From: Pedobacter africanus
GTDB taxonomy: Bacteria > Bacteroidota > Bacteroidia > Sphingobacteriales > Sphingobacteriaceae
Reading direction: 5' to 3'
Length of the DNA stretch: 64,000 nucleotides
Assembly: GCF_900176535.1 (NCBI RefSeq)
Contig: NZ_FWXT01000001.1
Location: 2,852,001 to 2,916,000, forward strand
A program made the translations under genes and the position numbers. The notes under the pieces are model-generated. The model did no database searches and was not told where the DNA came from. It worked only from the letters and a program-made list of their open reading frames with translations. Each line of letters begins with the position of its first letter. The stretch's first letter is position 1. Positions 53,066 through 61,907 of the stretch are shown here, piece after piece.

Positions 53066-53408
53066 AAAGAAAACATTGAACGATTTTGGTGGGATTATGT
53101 ATTCTACCGACCCTTCTTTTATTTATGAAGACCAAAATGCAGGCCCGGCCGAAGAGCTGGCAAATAACCAGCAGGACCTTAGGGTTATGCTGGACCGCAA
53201 GAACCGCGGGGGGAAAGCGGTGACCTTGGTAACTGGCTTTATTGGAAGTGATGAAGCGCTGGATAAACTTGGGAAAATGCTGAAAAGCAAGTGCGGTGTA
53301 GGTGGGTCGGCCAAGGACGGAGAGATTTTAATACAGGGCGATTTCAGGGATAAAGTGTTGCTGCTGCTCCAAAAAGAAGGCTATAAAGCAAAAAAATCTG
53401 GCGGTTAA
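53055..53408 (+). CDS. SUI1/eIF1-type translation factor (YciH-like)
   Basis: The 117-residue protein has a SUI1 fold: LDRKNRGGKAVTLVTGFIGSDEALDKLGKMLKSKCGVGGSAKDGEILIQGDFRDKV, in which GGKAVTLVTGF and CGVGGSAKDGEI are the hallmark pieces. Bacterial YciH proteins are eIF1 homologues implicated in start-site fidelity. It overlaps the lipid kinase gene by 11 bases, which suggests translational coupling between two otherwise unrelated functions. Confidence 0.9.
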   Translation: MKAKKKTLNDFGGIMYSTDPSFIYEDQNAGPAEELANNQQDLRVMLDRKNRGGKAVTLVTGFIGSDEALDKLGKMLKSKCGVGGSAKDGEILIQGDFRDKVLLLLQKEGYKAKKSGG

Positions 53409-53524
53409 AAGCTAAATATGAAATCGTTTTAAATTACTGGTATACAGGTAGTTGTGTGTTAGTGTACCGGCGACAATAAGTAAATTTTTCGGGCAAAATC
53501 ATGTTTTTTCCCTTTTAATCTGTA

Positions 53525-53532
53525 TAACTTTG
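53525..53532 (+). promoter_or_regulatory. -7 element of the pckA promoter
   Basis: TAACTTTG fits TAnnTTTG and lies 20 bases before the ATG at 53553. The -33 region is T-rich without a clear TTG. Confidence 0.5.
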
Positions 53533-53552
53533 CCGGACTAACTTATTTATTT

Positions 53553-55157
53553 ATGAGCAAAGCTTTTATGCTTAAGCCTGATTTGAACTATCTGAACCTG
53601 GATTCGGACAGGGCATTATATCAGCTTAATGTAGCAGAACTGGTTGAAGAAGCCTTGAAGAACGGAGAAGGCACGCTTGCCGATACCGGTGCATTGGCGA
53701 TCGATACGGGAAAATTTACCGGCCGTTCACCTAAAGACAGATTTATTGTTTGTGACGCCATTACCGAGCGTGCGGTATGGTGGGGTGACATCAACATCAA
53801 ATTTGACCCGACAAAATTCAACTCACTTTTTGAGAAGATCACCACTTACATGAACAAAAGTGATTTTTATGTAAGGGATGCTTATGCCTGCGCAGATGAG
53901 CAGTATAAAACTACCATCAGGGTAGTTACAGAAACTGCTTATCAGAATCTTTTTGCGAATAACCTGTTTTTGCGCCCTATAGCTGAAGAATTGGGTTCAA
54001 GACCAGAGTGGACCATCATTGCTGCTCCCACCTTCCTGGCCGATCCGGATGTGGATGGCACCCGACAGTCGAATTTTTCGATCCTGAATTTTACCAGGAA
54101 AATGATCATTATTGGTGGCTCTGGTTATACCGGGGAAATCAAGAAAGGGATATTCTCTGTACTTAATTTTGTTTTACCTGAACAGCGGAACACCTTATCC
54201 ATGCATTGCTCGGCCAATGTAGGCAAGGACGGAGACACGGCGATCTTTTTTGGACTGTCGGGCACCGGGAAAACCACACTTTCTGCTGATCCGGAACGTG
54301 GCCTGATTGGCGACGATGAGCATGGCTGGAGCGAGAACAGCGTTTTTAACTTTGAAGGCGGTTGTTATGCAAAATGTGTGGACCTGACTGCTGAAAAAGA
54401 GCCTCAGATCTTTAACGCCATTAAATTTGGATCTTTACTGGAAAATATCAATTATTTTCCGGGCACACATACTGTTGATTTTTCGAATATCGATAAGACA
54501 GAGAATACAAGGGTGGCTTATCCGATTCATTATATCGACAATGCCATCATTCCTTCAATTGCGGGAATGCCAAAAAATATTTTCTTTTTAACTGCAGATG
54601 CCTTTGGCGTGCTGCCTCCCATTTCCAAACTGAGTGCAGGGCAGGCGATGTTCCATTTCGTATCGGGTTATACAGCTAAGGTTGCAGGAACCGAGGCGGG
54701 TGTTACTGAACCTCAGCTTACTTTCTCGGCCTGCTTTGGAAAGGCTTTTTTACCGCTGCACCCTATACGTTATGCCAGCTTGCTGGGAGAAAAGATGCGC
54801 AAGCATCAGGTTAACGTATGGCTCGTCAATACCGGTTGGAGCGGCGGTGCGTATGGTGTAGGAAAACGGATGAAGCTGGCTTATACCCGTGCCATGATTA
54901 CAGCAGCGCTGCACGGTGAGTTTGAAAATATAGCTTTCGAGGCCGATCCGGTATTTGGACTCCATATGCCATTGAGTTGCCCTGGTGTTCCTTCTGAAAT
55001 ACTGAACCCAAGAAATACCTGGACAGATGCAAAGGAATATGATCAGAAGGCCAACGAACTTGCCGGGGCATTTATAAATAACTTTAAACAGTTTGAAGCT
55101 GATGCGAGCGAAGAAATGCTGGCATCCCTGCCTAAAGTTGTTGAAAACACACATTAA
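53553..55157 (+). CDS. pckA: Phosphoenolpyruvate carboxykinase (ATP)
   Basis: The 534-residue enzyme converts oxaloacetate and ATP to phosphoenolpyruvate, the first step of gluconeogenesis. The P-loop is GLSGTGKTTLSADP, followed by the acidic IGDDEHGW, TRVAYPIHYI and NTGWSGGAYGVGKRM. Length and start (MSKAFMLKPDLNYLNLDS) are normal for ATP-type PEPCK. The gene is monocistronic, with its own -7 box and a terminator. Confidence 0.97.
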   Translation: MSKAFMLKPDLNYLNLDSDRALYQLNVAELVEEALKNGEGTLADTGALAIDTGKFTGRSPKDRFIVCDAITERAVWWGDINIKFDPTKFNSLFEKITTYMNKSDFYVRDAYACADEQYKTTIRVVTETAYQNLFANNLFLRPIAEELGSRPEWTIIAAPTFLADPDVDGTRQSNFSILNFTRKMIIIGGSGYTGEIKKGIFSVLNFVLPEQRNTLSMHCSANVGKDGDTAIFFGLSGTGKTTLSADPERGLIGDDEHGWSENSVFNFEGGCYAKCVDLTAEKEPQIFNAIKFGSLLENINYFPGTHTVDFSNIDKTENTRVAYPIHYIDNAIIPSIAGMPKNIFFLTADAFGVLPPISKLSAGQAMFHFVSGYTAKVAGTEAGVTEPQLTFSACFGKAFLPLHPIRYASLLGEKMRKHQVNVWLVNTGWSGGAYGVGKRMKLAYTRAMITAALHGEFENIAFEADPVFGLHMPLSCPGVPSEILNPRNTWTDAKEYDQKANELAGAFINNFKQFEADASEEMLASLPKVVENTH

Positions 55158-55212
55158 AAGCATTTTTTTTACGAAAAATTTGCATTTCAATTTTTTTTTA
55201 GTTTTAATTGCG

Positions 55213-55246
55213 AAAGATTGTCTCCCCACCGAGGCAATCTTTTTTA
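55213..55246 (+). terminator. Terminator of pckA
   Basis: A 12-bp stem with one G-U pair (55213-55224 with 55231-55242) and a 6-base loop is followed by a T run, 56 bases past the stop. Confidence 0.85.
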
Positions 55247-55301
55247 ATTATAACTAATACGTGAGGGGAAATACTCGGGGAATAGACTAACGATTATTTA
55301 A

Positions 55302-55331
55302 TTTGGAATTAAAATCAAAATTATAATTTTG
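55302..55331 (+). promoter_or_regulatory. Promoter of the exbB-exbD-exbD-tonB operon
   Basis: TTTG (55302-55305), an 18-base spacer and TAATTTTG (55324-55331) match the Bacteroidota promoter fully. The ATG of exbB is 99 bases further on. TTGTTG and CAACAA form a small inverted repeat just after the -7 box (about 55330-55344). Confidence 0.75.
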
Positions 55332-55430
55332 TTGTTACAACAATTGTTTATAATGGTCGTTGTGTGTATTACGGAATATTTAATCTAATTTTAAAAAACA
55401 AAGTACTAAAAACTAAAAAACTAAAAAAAA

Positions 55431-56270
55431 ATGGCAAACGCACCAAAACCTACAACAGTAAAGAAAGAGAGCTCGTCAGCTTCAAATTTATTCGCAACCT
55501 TAACAATTCCTATTTGTATCATCATCGGAATCTGTGTTTACAAATTCATCTTCGGTGATAGGGGCAACTTTATCGACGGCGCTGATCCTGATTTGCACGA
55601 TACACTACCGAAAGTAGGTAACTATATGGGTATGGCTTACAAAGGCGGAGTGATCGTACCTATACTTTTAGGGATGTTCCTGATGGTAATCGTATTCTCT
55701 ATTGAGCGTATGATCGTGATCAGCAAAGCTACCGGCAAAAGCGGATTAGATTCATTTGTTAAAAAAATCCAGTCACTTTTAAATTCTAATAACATCGAGG
55801 CTGCTATGGCAGAATGCGATAAACAACAAGGTTCTGTTGCAAACGTTATCAAATCAGGTTTGAAAAAATACCGTGAGATGGAAGTAGAACCTAATATGGA
55901 TACAGATCAGAAATGTTTAGCTATTCAAAAAGACATCGAAGAAGCAACTACTTTAGAAATGCCAATGTTAGAGCAAAACTTAACTGTAATTGCTACCTTG
56001 GTATCTGTAGGTACATTGACCGGTCTATTGGGTACAGTAACAGGTATGATCAAGGCCTTTGGTGGTTTGGCCAACTCTGGTGCTCCGGATCAGGCTGCGC
56101 TTGCAACTGGTATCTCTGAGGCTTTGATTAACACGGCTACTGGTATCGGTACTTCTACCTTCGCGATCATCATGTACAACATCCTTACTTCTAAAATTGA
56201 TAAGTTAACTTACGCAATTGACGAAGCTGGTTTCAGCATCATCCAGACTTACGCTAGTACGCATAAATAA
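55431..56270 (+). CDS. exbB: ExbB/TolQ-type proton channel subunit
   Basis: The 279-residue inner-membrane protein has three or four hydrophobic segments and the MotA/TolQ/ExbB domain: VIVPILLGMFLMVIVFSIERM, and near the C-terminus LLGTVTGMIKAF with GISEALINTATGIG. With ExbD it uses the proton gradient to drive TonB, which in turn opens the two SusC receptors and others. It starts the operon. Confidence 0.93.
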   Translation: MANAPKPTTVKKESSSASNLFATLTIPICIIIGICVYKFIFGDRGNFIDGADPDLHDTLPKVGNYMGMAYKGGVIVPILLGMFLMVIVFSIERMIVISKATGKSGLDSFVKKIQSLLNSNNIEAAMAECDKQQGSVANVIKSGLKKYREMEVEPNMDTDQKCLAIQKDIEEATTLEMPMLEQNLTVIATLVSVGTLTGLLGTVTGMIKAFGGLANSGAPDQAALATGISEALINTATGIGTSTFAIIMYNILTSKIDKLTYAIDEAGFSIIQTYASTHK

Positions 56271-56353
56271 AAAATAATGAATTTTTTTTACCGGCTTTAT
56301 GGAAAACCGGAAGAATAAACATCATTAGTAAAAACATTAATAATTTTTAAATT

Positions 56354-56971
56354 ATGCCAAGAGCAAAGGTTCAGAGAAAGAGTACTTCGATAGATATGAC
56401 CGCCATGTGCGACGTATCTTTCCTATTGCTTACTTTCTTTATATTAACAGCGACAGCACGTCAGCCTGACCCTCTGGATGTAACCATTCCTTCATCGACT
56501 TATAAGCTTAAGGTCCCTGATACGGATATGGGTATATTATCTATTGGAAAAGGTAAAGTGTTTTATGAGATTGTGGGACAGGATGTAAGAAAAGCTACCT
56601 TGCCTAAAATGGGGGAGAAATACGGCATTCAGTTTACTCCTGAAGAAATTCAGCGATTTGGGGTAGTAGGCTCTTTCGGGGTTCCAATCCAGAATTTAAA
56701 GCAGTTTCTAGCTATGAATGCTGACCAGAGGAAAAAGTTTCAGGAAACATCTGCTGGGATACCTGCTGATTCCACCAACAACCAGCTTGCTGAATGGTTG
56801 ATGCAGTCCCGTCATTCAGTTGCTGAATTGCATTCTACACAGATGCGTGTGAGTATTAAGGGTGATGCGAATGAAGAATATCCTACTGTTAAAAAGATAG
56901 TTGACATTCTTCAGAAGCAGAAAATTAACAAATTTAGTTTAATTACGTCTGCCGAAGGCGGAGCGCAATAA
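56354..56971 (+). CDS. exbD: ExbD/TolR-type protein, first copy
   Basis: The 205-residue protein has one N-terminal membrane helix with the essential aspartate in TAMCDVSFLLLTFF, then a periplasmic domain longer than in E. coli ExbD. It pairs with ExbB as the proton-coupled motor. The extra stretch around residues 90-160 is of unknown use. It is followed after 9 bases by a second ExbD gene. Confidence 0.9.
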   Translation: MPRAKVQRKSTSIDMTAMCDVSFLLLTFFILTATARQPDPLDVTIPSSTYKLKVPDTDMGILSIGKGKVFYEIVGQDVRKATLPKMGEKYGIQFTPEEIQRFGVVGSFGVPIQNLKQFLAMNADQRKKFQETSAGIPADSTNNQLAEWLMQSRHSVAELHSTQMRVSIKGDANEEYPTVKKIVDILQKQKINKFSLITSAEGGAQ

Positions 56972-56980
56972 TTATATAAC

Positions 56981-57520
56981 ATGGCAGAATTAGATACCTC
57001 CAGCGGGGGTGGCAAAAAAGGCGGGAAAGTAAGAACCAAGAAAGCGAATACCAAGGTAGATTTAACTGCCATGGTGGATCTGGCCTTCTTGCTGATCACC
57101 TTCTTTATGTTAACCACCTCCCTGTCGAAACCGATAGCAATGGATATTGCAAAGCCTGATAAGGACGATAACTCCCAGGAGCGGAACGAACTGCGTGCAT
57201 CTGAAACGATGACAATTTTGTTGGGTAAAAACAATAAGGTTGCATGGTATATGGGCGAGGCAGGAAAATCAACGCCTAATATTGAGAGTTTTTCTGATAT
57301 TAGGAAAACAATACTTGACAATAAAAAGAAGGTAGCAGATGCTACGGGTGGCAGACAGATCATTATGGTGATCAAGCCTACTTCCGGGGCAACTTATAAG
57401 AACTTTGTTGACATTATGGACGAGTTGGCGATCACCAAGATCACTACCGCGCCTGCAATTGATGACGAGAACATTACTGATGCTGAAAAAGATTTCATGA
57501 AACAAGGTGGAATTTTATAA
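56981..57520 (+). CDS. exbD: ExbD/TolR-type protein, second copy
   Basis: The 179-residue protein begins with a Gly/Lys-rich cytoplasmic stretch and has the membrane helix with aspartate in TAMVDLAFLLITFFMLTTS. It is clearly diverged from the first copy, so the motor is probably built from two different ExbD chains, as in many Bacteroidota. Confidence 0.9.
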   Translation: MAELDTSSGGGKKGGKVRTKKANTKVDLTAMVDLAFLLITFFMLTTSLSKPIAMDIAKPDKDDNSQERNELRASETMTILLGKNNKVAWYMGEAGKSTPNIESFSDIRKTILDNKKKVADATGGRQIIMVIKPTSGATYKNFVDIMDELAITKITTAPAIDDENITDAEKDFMKQGGIL

Positions 57521-57551
57521 TAAAATAATTAACGATATTAAATAGTAGGCT

Positions 57552-58373
57552 ATGTTTGGTTCTAAAATAGATTTATTAAAAACAGAATGGCTTGACGTAG
57601 TATTTGCGAATAAGAACAAGAAATATGGAGCCTATGAGCTGCGTAGGGAAAGTTCCTCCATTACTACAAGGGCCTTATTGATATCAGCAACTGCGTTTGT
57701 GCTGTTATTCATCTCGCCGAAGATCTTTAGCTTGATCAAAGGCAAGCTGCCTGAAGATGAGGTAGTGAAACAGGTTGAGGTAGTGGTTGCACCCCCTCCA
57801 CCGGTAAACCCGGAGACCCCTCCGCCGCCACCGGTTGAGCCTCCGCCACCAAAACAAGACCAGGTAAAATTCCCTCCTCCGATTGTAAAACCGGATAATG
57901 AGGTGGTAGATAAAGAGCCTGTTCAGATTGAAGATTTGAAAAAAGCTGATCCGGGTCAGAAAACGATTGCCGGTGACCCTGATGCTGACATTGTGATTGC
58001 CGGACCTGTAGGGGACGGGCCTAAACAGGCAGCAGTTGTAGAGGACACCAAAGTTTATGACTTTGTGAGTATCGAAACCCAGCCAAGCTTTCCGGGTGGT
58101 ATGGACAAATTCTATGCCTACCTGAAAAAAACGGTAAGGTATCCTGCAATGGCCCAGGAAAATAACATTCAAGGTAAAGTGTTTATGTCTTTCGTTGTGG
58201 AAAAGAATGGTGCATTGACCGACATTAAAGTGGAAAGAAAACTTGGTGGCGGTACCGATGAGGAAGCCATTAGGGTATTGAAAGAAAGTCCGCGTTGGAC
58301 TCCAGGTATCCAGAATGGTAAACCTGTACGTGTAAAATACAACATTCCAATCAGCTTTACGTTATCGAATTAA
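57552..58373 (+). CDS. tonB: TonB energy-transducer
   Basis: The 273-residue protein has one transmembrane helix near residues 38-58, a proline-rich spacer (around residues 80-108) and a C-terminal TonB domain beginning near QPSFPGGMDKFYAYL and including YPAMAQENNIQGKVFMSFVV. It spans the periplasm and contacts TonB boxes of outer-membrane receptors. It is a good candidate to energise both SusC proteins of this window. Confidence 0.93.
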   Translation: MFGSKIDLLKTEWLDVVFANKNKKYGAYELRRESSSITTRALLISATAFVLLFISPKIFSLIKGKLPEDEVVKQVEVVVAPPPPVNPETPPPPPVEPPPPKQDQVKFPPPIVKPDNEVVDKEPVQIEDLKKADPGQKTIAGDPDADIVIAGPVGDGPKQAAVVEDTKVYDFVSIETQPSFPGGMDKFYAYLKKTVRYPAMAQENNIQGKVFMSFVVEKNGALTDIKVERKLGGGTDEEAIRVLKESPRWTPGIQNGKPVRVKYNIPISFTLSN

Positions 58374-58375
58374 GA

Positions 58376-58603
58376 ATGTTTAATCTTGAAACATTTAAAC
58401 AGAAATCGCCTCAACAGCGATTTCTGTTCATTTTAGGCCTGGTCATGTTCCTTTTTTACATGGTATTGGGCAGCATGCTAATTTTTGGGACAAAGCTATT
58501 AAGCGAGTTTCAGCCCAAATACCGGATTATGCTGGGTTGTTTGTTGATCGTGTATGGAGTGATCCGGTTCATCCGTTTAATGAACCAGAAGCCGGAAGAA
58601 TAA
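58376..58603 (+). CDS. Small two-helix membrane protein
   Basis: The 75-residue protein begins two bases after the tonB stop. It has two hydrophobic segments (about residues 15-38 and 48-66) and a short charged tail. The position in the TonB operon suggests an accessory role in motor assembly, but no family function is known to me. Confidence 0.7.
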   Translation: MFNLETFKQKSPQQRFLFILGLVMFLFYMVLGSMLIFGTKLLSEFQPKYRIMLGCLLIVYGVIRFIRLMNQKPEE

Positions 58604-58654
58604 GCGTATAGCGTTAACCCCTCTTTGCTCAAATAAATTAAAATATCATTTTCA

Positions 58655-59563
58655 ATGAAAAACCTTGGTTTTATCCTTTTATTGACTGTATTTGTTGCCT
58701 GCAAGCAAAAGCCAAAACCGGTAGATGCCGTAGAGCAAACACGTACATCCGGTAACGTAGAGATTTTGGTTGATGAGTCTTTCTCTAAAGTGCTTGCCGA
58801 TCAGATCGAAGTATTTAAAACGGATTATGCGAATGCGGAGTTTAAGATCAGGGAGGGGAATGAACAACAAATTATCCCTACTTTTTTAAATGACAGTGTC
58901 AGGGTAATCGTTTTGTCGAGAATGCTGACCAAAGATGAGGACAATAGCTACAGAAAGCGGAGTATTGTCCCTAAAACATCAAGATTTGCAATTGACGGGA
59001 TCGCTTTAATTACGGATAAGGAAAACCCGGACTCAAATATTACCGTAAATGAAGTGATAGCGGTTTTAAAGGGGACTTCGACCAGTGGCAAGCAATTGGT
59101 GTTTGATAACGCTTATTCGAGCACTTTAAGATATTTTAAAGAGCTTGCAGGTATAAATAGCCTTCCTGCTAAAGGTGTTTATACTTTAAAGACAAATAAT
59201 GATGTAATTAAGTATATTGCGAAAAATAGGGGGATAATTGGTGTGCTAGGCGTCAACTGGCTGATGACCAATGATGACAGTATGTCAGCCGAGTTGGCTA
59301 AGGTAAAACAGATGGGGGTTAAGAATTTAAAAGGGAAAAAGGGGGATGATGCGTTTTATAAGCCTGTTCAGGCGAATTTGATCAGCGGCATTTATCCGTT
59401 TTTAAGAAATGTATATTTCATTGATGCTCAGGGTAGAGATGGTTTAGGCACAGGTTTTGCAAACTGGTTAGTAAGCCAGAGGGGACAATTGATTGTACTT
59501 AAATCCGGACTAGGTCCGCATAAACTGACTTCAAGAGATTTTAATTTTAAGAATACGAACTAA
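58655..59563 (+). CDS. PstS-like substrate-binding lipoprotein
   Basis: The 302-residue lipoprotein (lipobox VAC, Cys16) has the PstS/phosphate-binding fold: SGNVEILVDESF at the start, FAIDGIALITDKENPDSNITVNEVIAVL in pieces, and GTGFANWLVSQRGQLIVLKSGL near the end. No Pst permease genes are nearby. The consistent placement after TonB suggests a function related to energised transport rather than ABC phosphate uptake; that is inference. Confidence 0.82.
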   Translation: MKNLGFILLLTVFVACKQKPKPVDAVEQTRTSGNVEILVDESFSKVLADQIEVFKTDYANAEFKIREGNEQQIIPTFLNDSVRVIVLSRMLTKDEDNSYRKRSIVPKTSRFAIDGIALITDKENPDSNITVNEVIAVLKGTSTSGKQLVFDNAYSSTLRYFKELAGINSLPAKGVYTLKTNNDVIKYIAKNRGIIGVLGVNWLMTNDDSMSAELAKVKQMGVKNLKGKKGDDAFYKPVQANLISGIYPFLRNVYFIDAQGRDGLGTGFANWLVSQRGQLIVLKSGLGPHKLTSRDFNFKNTN

Positions 59564-59630
59564 ATTTTATATTTGAACCACGAAGCACGTAAACGGTGCT
59601 TTGTATGAACTAAAAATCAATAGACGAACC

Positions 59631-61352
59631 ATGAAAATGACAAAGAAAGCAATAACCTTAGGTTTAGGGTTGGTAGTGATGGGTTCTGCCTCTTTTGCTC
59701 AGAGCTTAAACGACGCGAAGAAGGCGATAGATGCCGAACAGTATCAGAAAGCGGCTTCTATGCTGAAAACATTGGTAAATTCACAAGCCTCTAAAGGTGA
59801 GAATTACTATAGTTTAGGCGAAGTTTACCTTAAAATGGACTACGTAGATTCGGCACGTGCGGTATTTACCAGAGGAGTAACTGCAGATCCAAAAAATTCA
59901 CTGAATTATATCGGTTTGGGAGAAGCAGATTTGCTGTCAAATAATGCCGCTTCGGCAAAGACAAACTTTGCAAAAGCGGTAGAAGTATCTTCTAAAAAAG
60001 ATTACATCCCGCAATTGTATATCGGAAAAGCTTATATCTCTACAGATAAGCCTGACTTTGAGGCGGCATTGCCTTATTTGCAAAAGGCAGATGAACTGGA
60101 TGCCAATGATAAGGATGCAGAAACTTTTGTTGCTTTAGGTGATTATTATGCCTTGCAAAATAAAAACTCTGAAGCCTTGCAGAATTATATGAGGGCAATG
60201 AACATCAACGAGAACCTTTTGAGGGCCCCTGTTCAGATTGGCCGGATGTATAAAGATTCGAGGGCCTTTCCAGAGTCGGAAGAGCGTCTGAAAGAAGCGA
60301 TTGCTAAAGATGCGAACTATGGCCCTGCTTACAGGGAGCTGGCAGAACTTTACATGCAATGGGCTAATCAGGTGCCTGCTGAATTTGCAACAAAGTCAGC
60401 TCAGGCATTGGAGAATTACAAGAAGTATCTGGATCTTACTGATAAATCTTTTGAATCTAAATTGCGCTATGCTCAGTTTTTATTTTATGCAGGAGACTTT
60501 AAAACCCTGGAGCAGGTAACTTCAGAGATTGCTGCAGCATCTACAAATGATCCTAAATTACCTGTAGTGTTAAGGCTGCGTGGTTATTCTGCATTTGAAA
60601 ATAAAAATTATCCTGCCAGTTTGCAGTATATGAACGACTATTTTGCGAAAGTGGACAAGAGCCGGATTATTGCTTCCGATTATCTATATTTAGGGAAGGC
60701 ACAAGCTCAGAACAAACAAGATAGTTTAGCCGTAATAAACCTCACCAAAGCTGTTGAAATGGATTCTACAAAAGCGGAGGCATTGGCGGAGGTGGCTAAA
60801 AGTTACTATGATGCGAAAAATTATCCAAAGGCGATTGCGACTTACGATATCGTAAACAAATACAATCCTAATGGAAAAGGTTCTTTGTATAATTACTATT
60901 ACCAGGGGCTAGCAGGATATTTCCTTTATGGACAAGGTTATAGTGCAAAAACCAATCCGTCAAAAGATCTTTTGGTTAAAGCGGATGCTGCTTTTGCAAG
61001 TTTGCTGAAAGGTGCCCCAGGTACTATTGATGCCATACTCTGGAGGGCAAGGGTTGCAAACTTTATGGATAGTGATACAGATCCTAAAGGCTTGAAGCTG
61101 CCTTATTATCAGCAATACCTGGATTCGGCTGAAGCGCGTGTGGCTAAAAATGTACAGCCAGCCCCATCACCGAAAAGCATGGTTGAGGCTTACAACCAAA
61201 TTGCAGGTTTTGCCGCTTATAAAGAAGATAAAGCAAAAGCGAAACTGTACTGGGATAAAGCTTTGGCTTTAGATCCTCAGAATGCTACAGCTCAGGAAGG
61301 ATTAAAACAGCTGGCCGGACCAGCTCCTAAGGCACCGGTTAAGAAAAAGTAA
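59631..61352 (+). CDS. Periplasmic TPR-repeat protein
   Basis: The chosen ATG at 59631 opens a signal peptide (MKMTKKAITLGLGLVVMGSASFAQ, two overlapping halves); the frame from 59601 uses TTG. The roughly 573-residue protein is made of TPR repeats, for example DAEQYQKAASMLKTLV and NYPKAIATYDIVNKYNP. It ends in a proline/lysine tail. It is the last gene of the TonB operon, closed by a terminator, and is probably a scaffold. Confidence 0.8.
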   Translation: MKMTKKAITLGLGLVVMGSASFAQSLNDAKKAIDAEQYQKAASMLKTLVNSQASKGENYYSLGEVYLKMDYVDSARAVFTRGVTADPKNSLNYIGLGEADLLSNNAASAKTNFAKAVEVSSKKDYIPQLYIGKAYISTDKPDFEAALPYLQKADELDANDKDAETFVALGDYYALQNKNSEALQNYMRAMNINENLLRAPVQIGRMYKDSRAFPESEERLKEAIAKDANYGPAYRELAELYMQWANQVPAEFATKSAQALENYKKYLDLTDKSFESKLRYAQFLFYAGDFKTLEQVTSEIAAASTNDPKLPVVLRLRGYSAFENKNYPASLQYMNDYFAKVDKSRIIASDYLYLGKAQAQNKQDSLAVINLTKAVEMDSTKAEALAEVAKSYYDAKNYPKAIATYDIVNKYNPNGKGSLYNYYYQGLAGYFLYGQGYSAKTNPSKDLLVKADAAFASLLKGAPGTIDAILWRARVANFMDSDTDPKGLKLPYYQQYLDSAEARVAKNVQPAPSPKSMVEAYNQIAGFAAYKEDKAKAKLYWDKALALDPQNATAQEGLKQLAGPAPKAPVKKK

Positions 61353-61371
61353 TAAATTGAGTAATAAAATG

Positions 61372-61404
61372 AAAAGGCAGGGTTGTTATCCTGCCTTTTT
61401 GTTT
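61372..61404 (+). terminator. Terminator of the TonB operon
   Basis: A perfect 10-bp stem (AAAAGGCAGG with CCTGCCTTTT, 61372-61381 and 61390-61399) has an 8-base loop and a T run. The -33 box of the nuo promoter lies in its loop. Confidence 0.88.
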
Positions 61405-61412
61405 TATTTTTG
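61383..61412 (+). promoter_or_regulatory. Promoter of the nuo operon
   Basis: TTG (61383-61385), a 19-base spacer and TATTTTTG (61405-61412) form a full Bacteroidota promoter 17 bases before the nuoA ATG. The -33 element is in the loop of the preceding terminator. Confidence 0.65.
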
Positions 61413-61429
61413 TTCCAAATTATTGTCAA

Positions 61430-61801
61430 ATGGAAACACAAAGTGTACCTGTAGATTTTTTACCCATTATATTTCAAGTTGTTGTTGCTTTAGGTTTTGT
61501 GGTTACCACACTTATTGCTACCCACTTTTTAGGCCCTAAAAGAAAAACCAAAGATAAACTGGAGACTTTTGAAGCAGGGATAAAAACAATTGGTAATGCG
61601 CGTCAGCCTTTCTCTATCAAGTATTTTCTGGTAGCTATCCTCTTCGTGTTGTTTGATGTTGAGGTGATCTTTATGTATCCATGGGCGGTGAATTTCCGGG
61701 ATCTGGGCATGACCGGAATGATAGAAATGTTTGTATTTATGGGCACCCTTTTACTAGGCTTTATATACGTATTGAAGAAGAAAGCACTGGATTGGAATTA
61801 G
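61430..61801 (+). CDS. nuoA: NADH-quinone oxidoreductase subunit A
   Basis: The 123-residue membrane subunit of complex I has three transmembrane helices. Typical motifs are FEAGIKTIGNARQPFSIKYF and the helix with FVLFDVEVIFMYPWAV. It is the first gene of the nuo operon and has its own promoter. A 106-base gap with a terminator-like hairpin separates it from nuoB. Confidence 0.96.
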   Translation: METQSVPVDFLPIIFQVVVALGFVVTTLIATHFLGPKRKTKDKLETFEAGIKTIGNARQPFSIKYFLVAILFVLFDVEVIFMYPWAVNFRDLGMTGMIEMFVFMGTLLLGFIYVLKKKALDWN

Positions 61802-61866
61802 TCTATTTAGATCGTTTCTAAATGCTGATGATGTAAATCATTTGCATCAAAAAATTGTAAATTTGT

Positions 61867-61900
61867 GGTTCATTCTTTAAAGGAATGAACCTTTTTCGTT
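61867..61900 (+). terminator. Terminator-like hairpin between nuoA and nuoB
   Basis: GGTTCATTC (61867-61875) and GAATGAACC (61883-61891) form a perfect 9-bp stem with a 7-base loop, followed by TTTTTCGTTTTTT. The start of nuoB is only 16 bases further. TAAATTTG at 61858-61865, just before the hairpin, matches the -7 consensus but lacks a suitable -33 box. The structure could act as an attenuator or a processing site. Confidence 0.6.
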
Positions 61901-61907
61901 TTTTATC

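Noticed and set aside
57780..57870. Low-complexity CCTCC/CCACC-rich stretch as a DNA repeat
   Set aside because: It encodes the proline-rich spacer of TonB and needs no other explanation.
59582..59602. Small hairpin (AAGCAC with GTGCTT) before the TPR gene as a terminator
   Set aside because: The stem is only 6 bp and no T tract follows, so it is unlikely to end transcription within the TonB operon.
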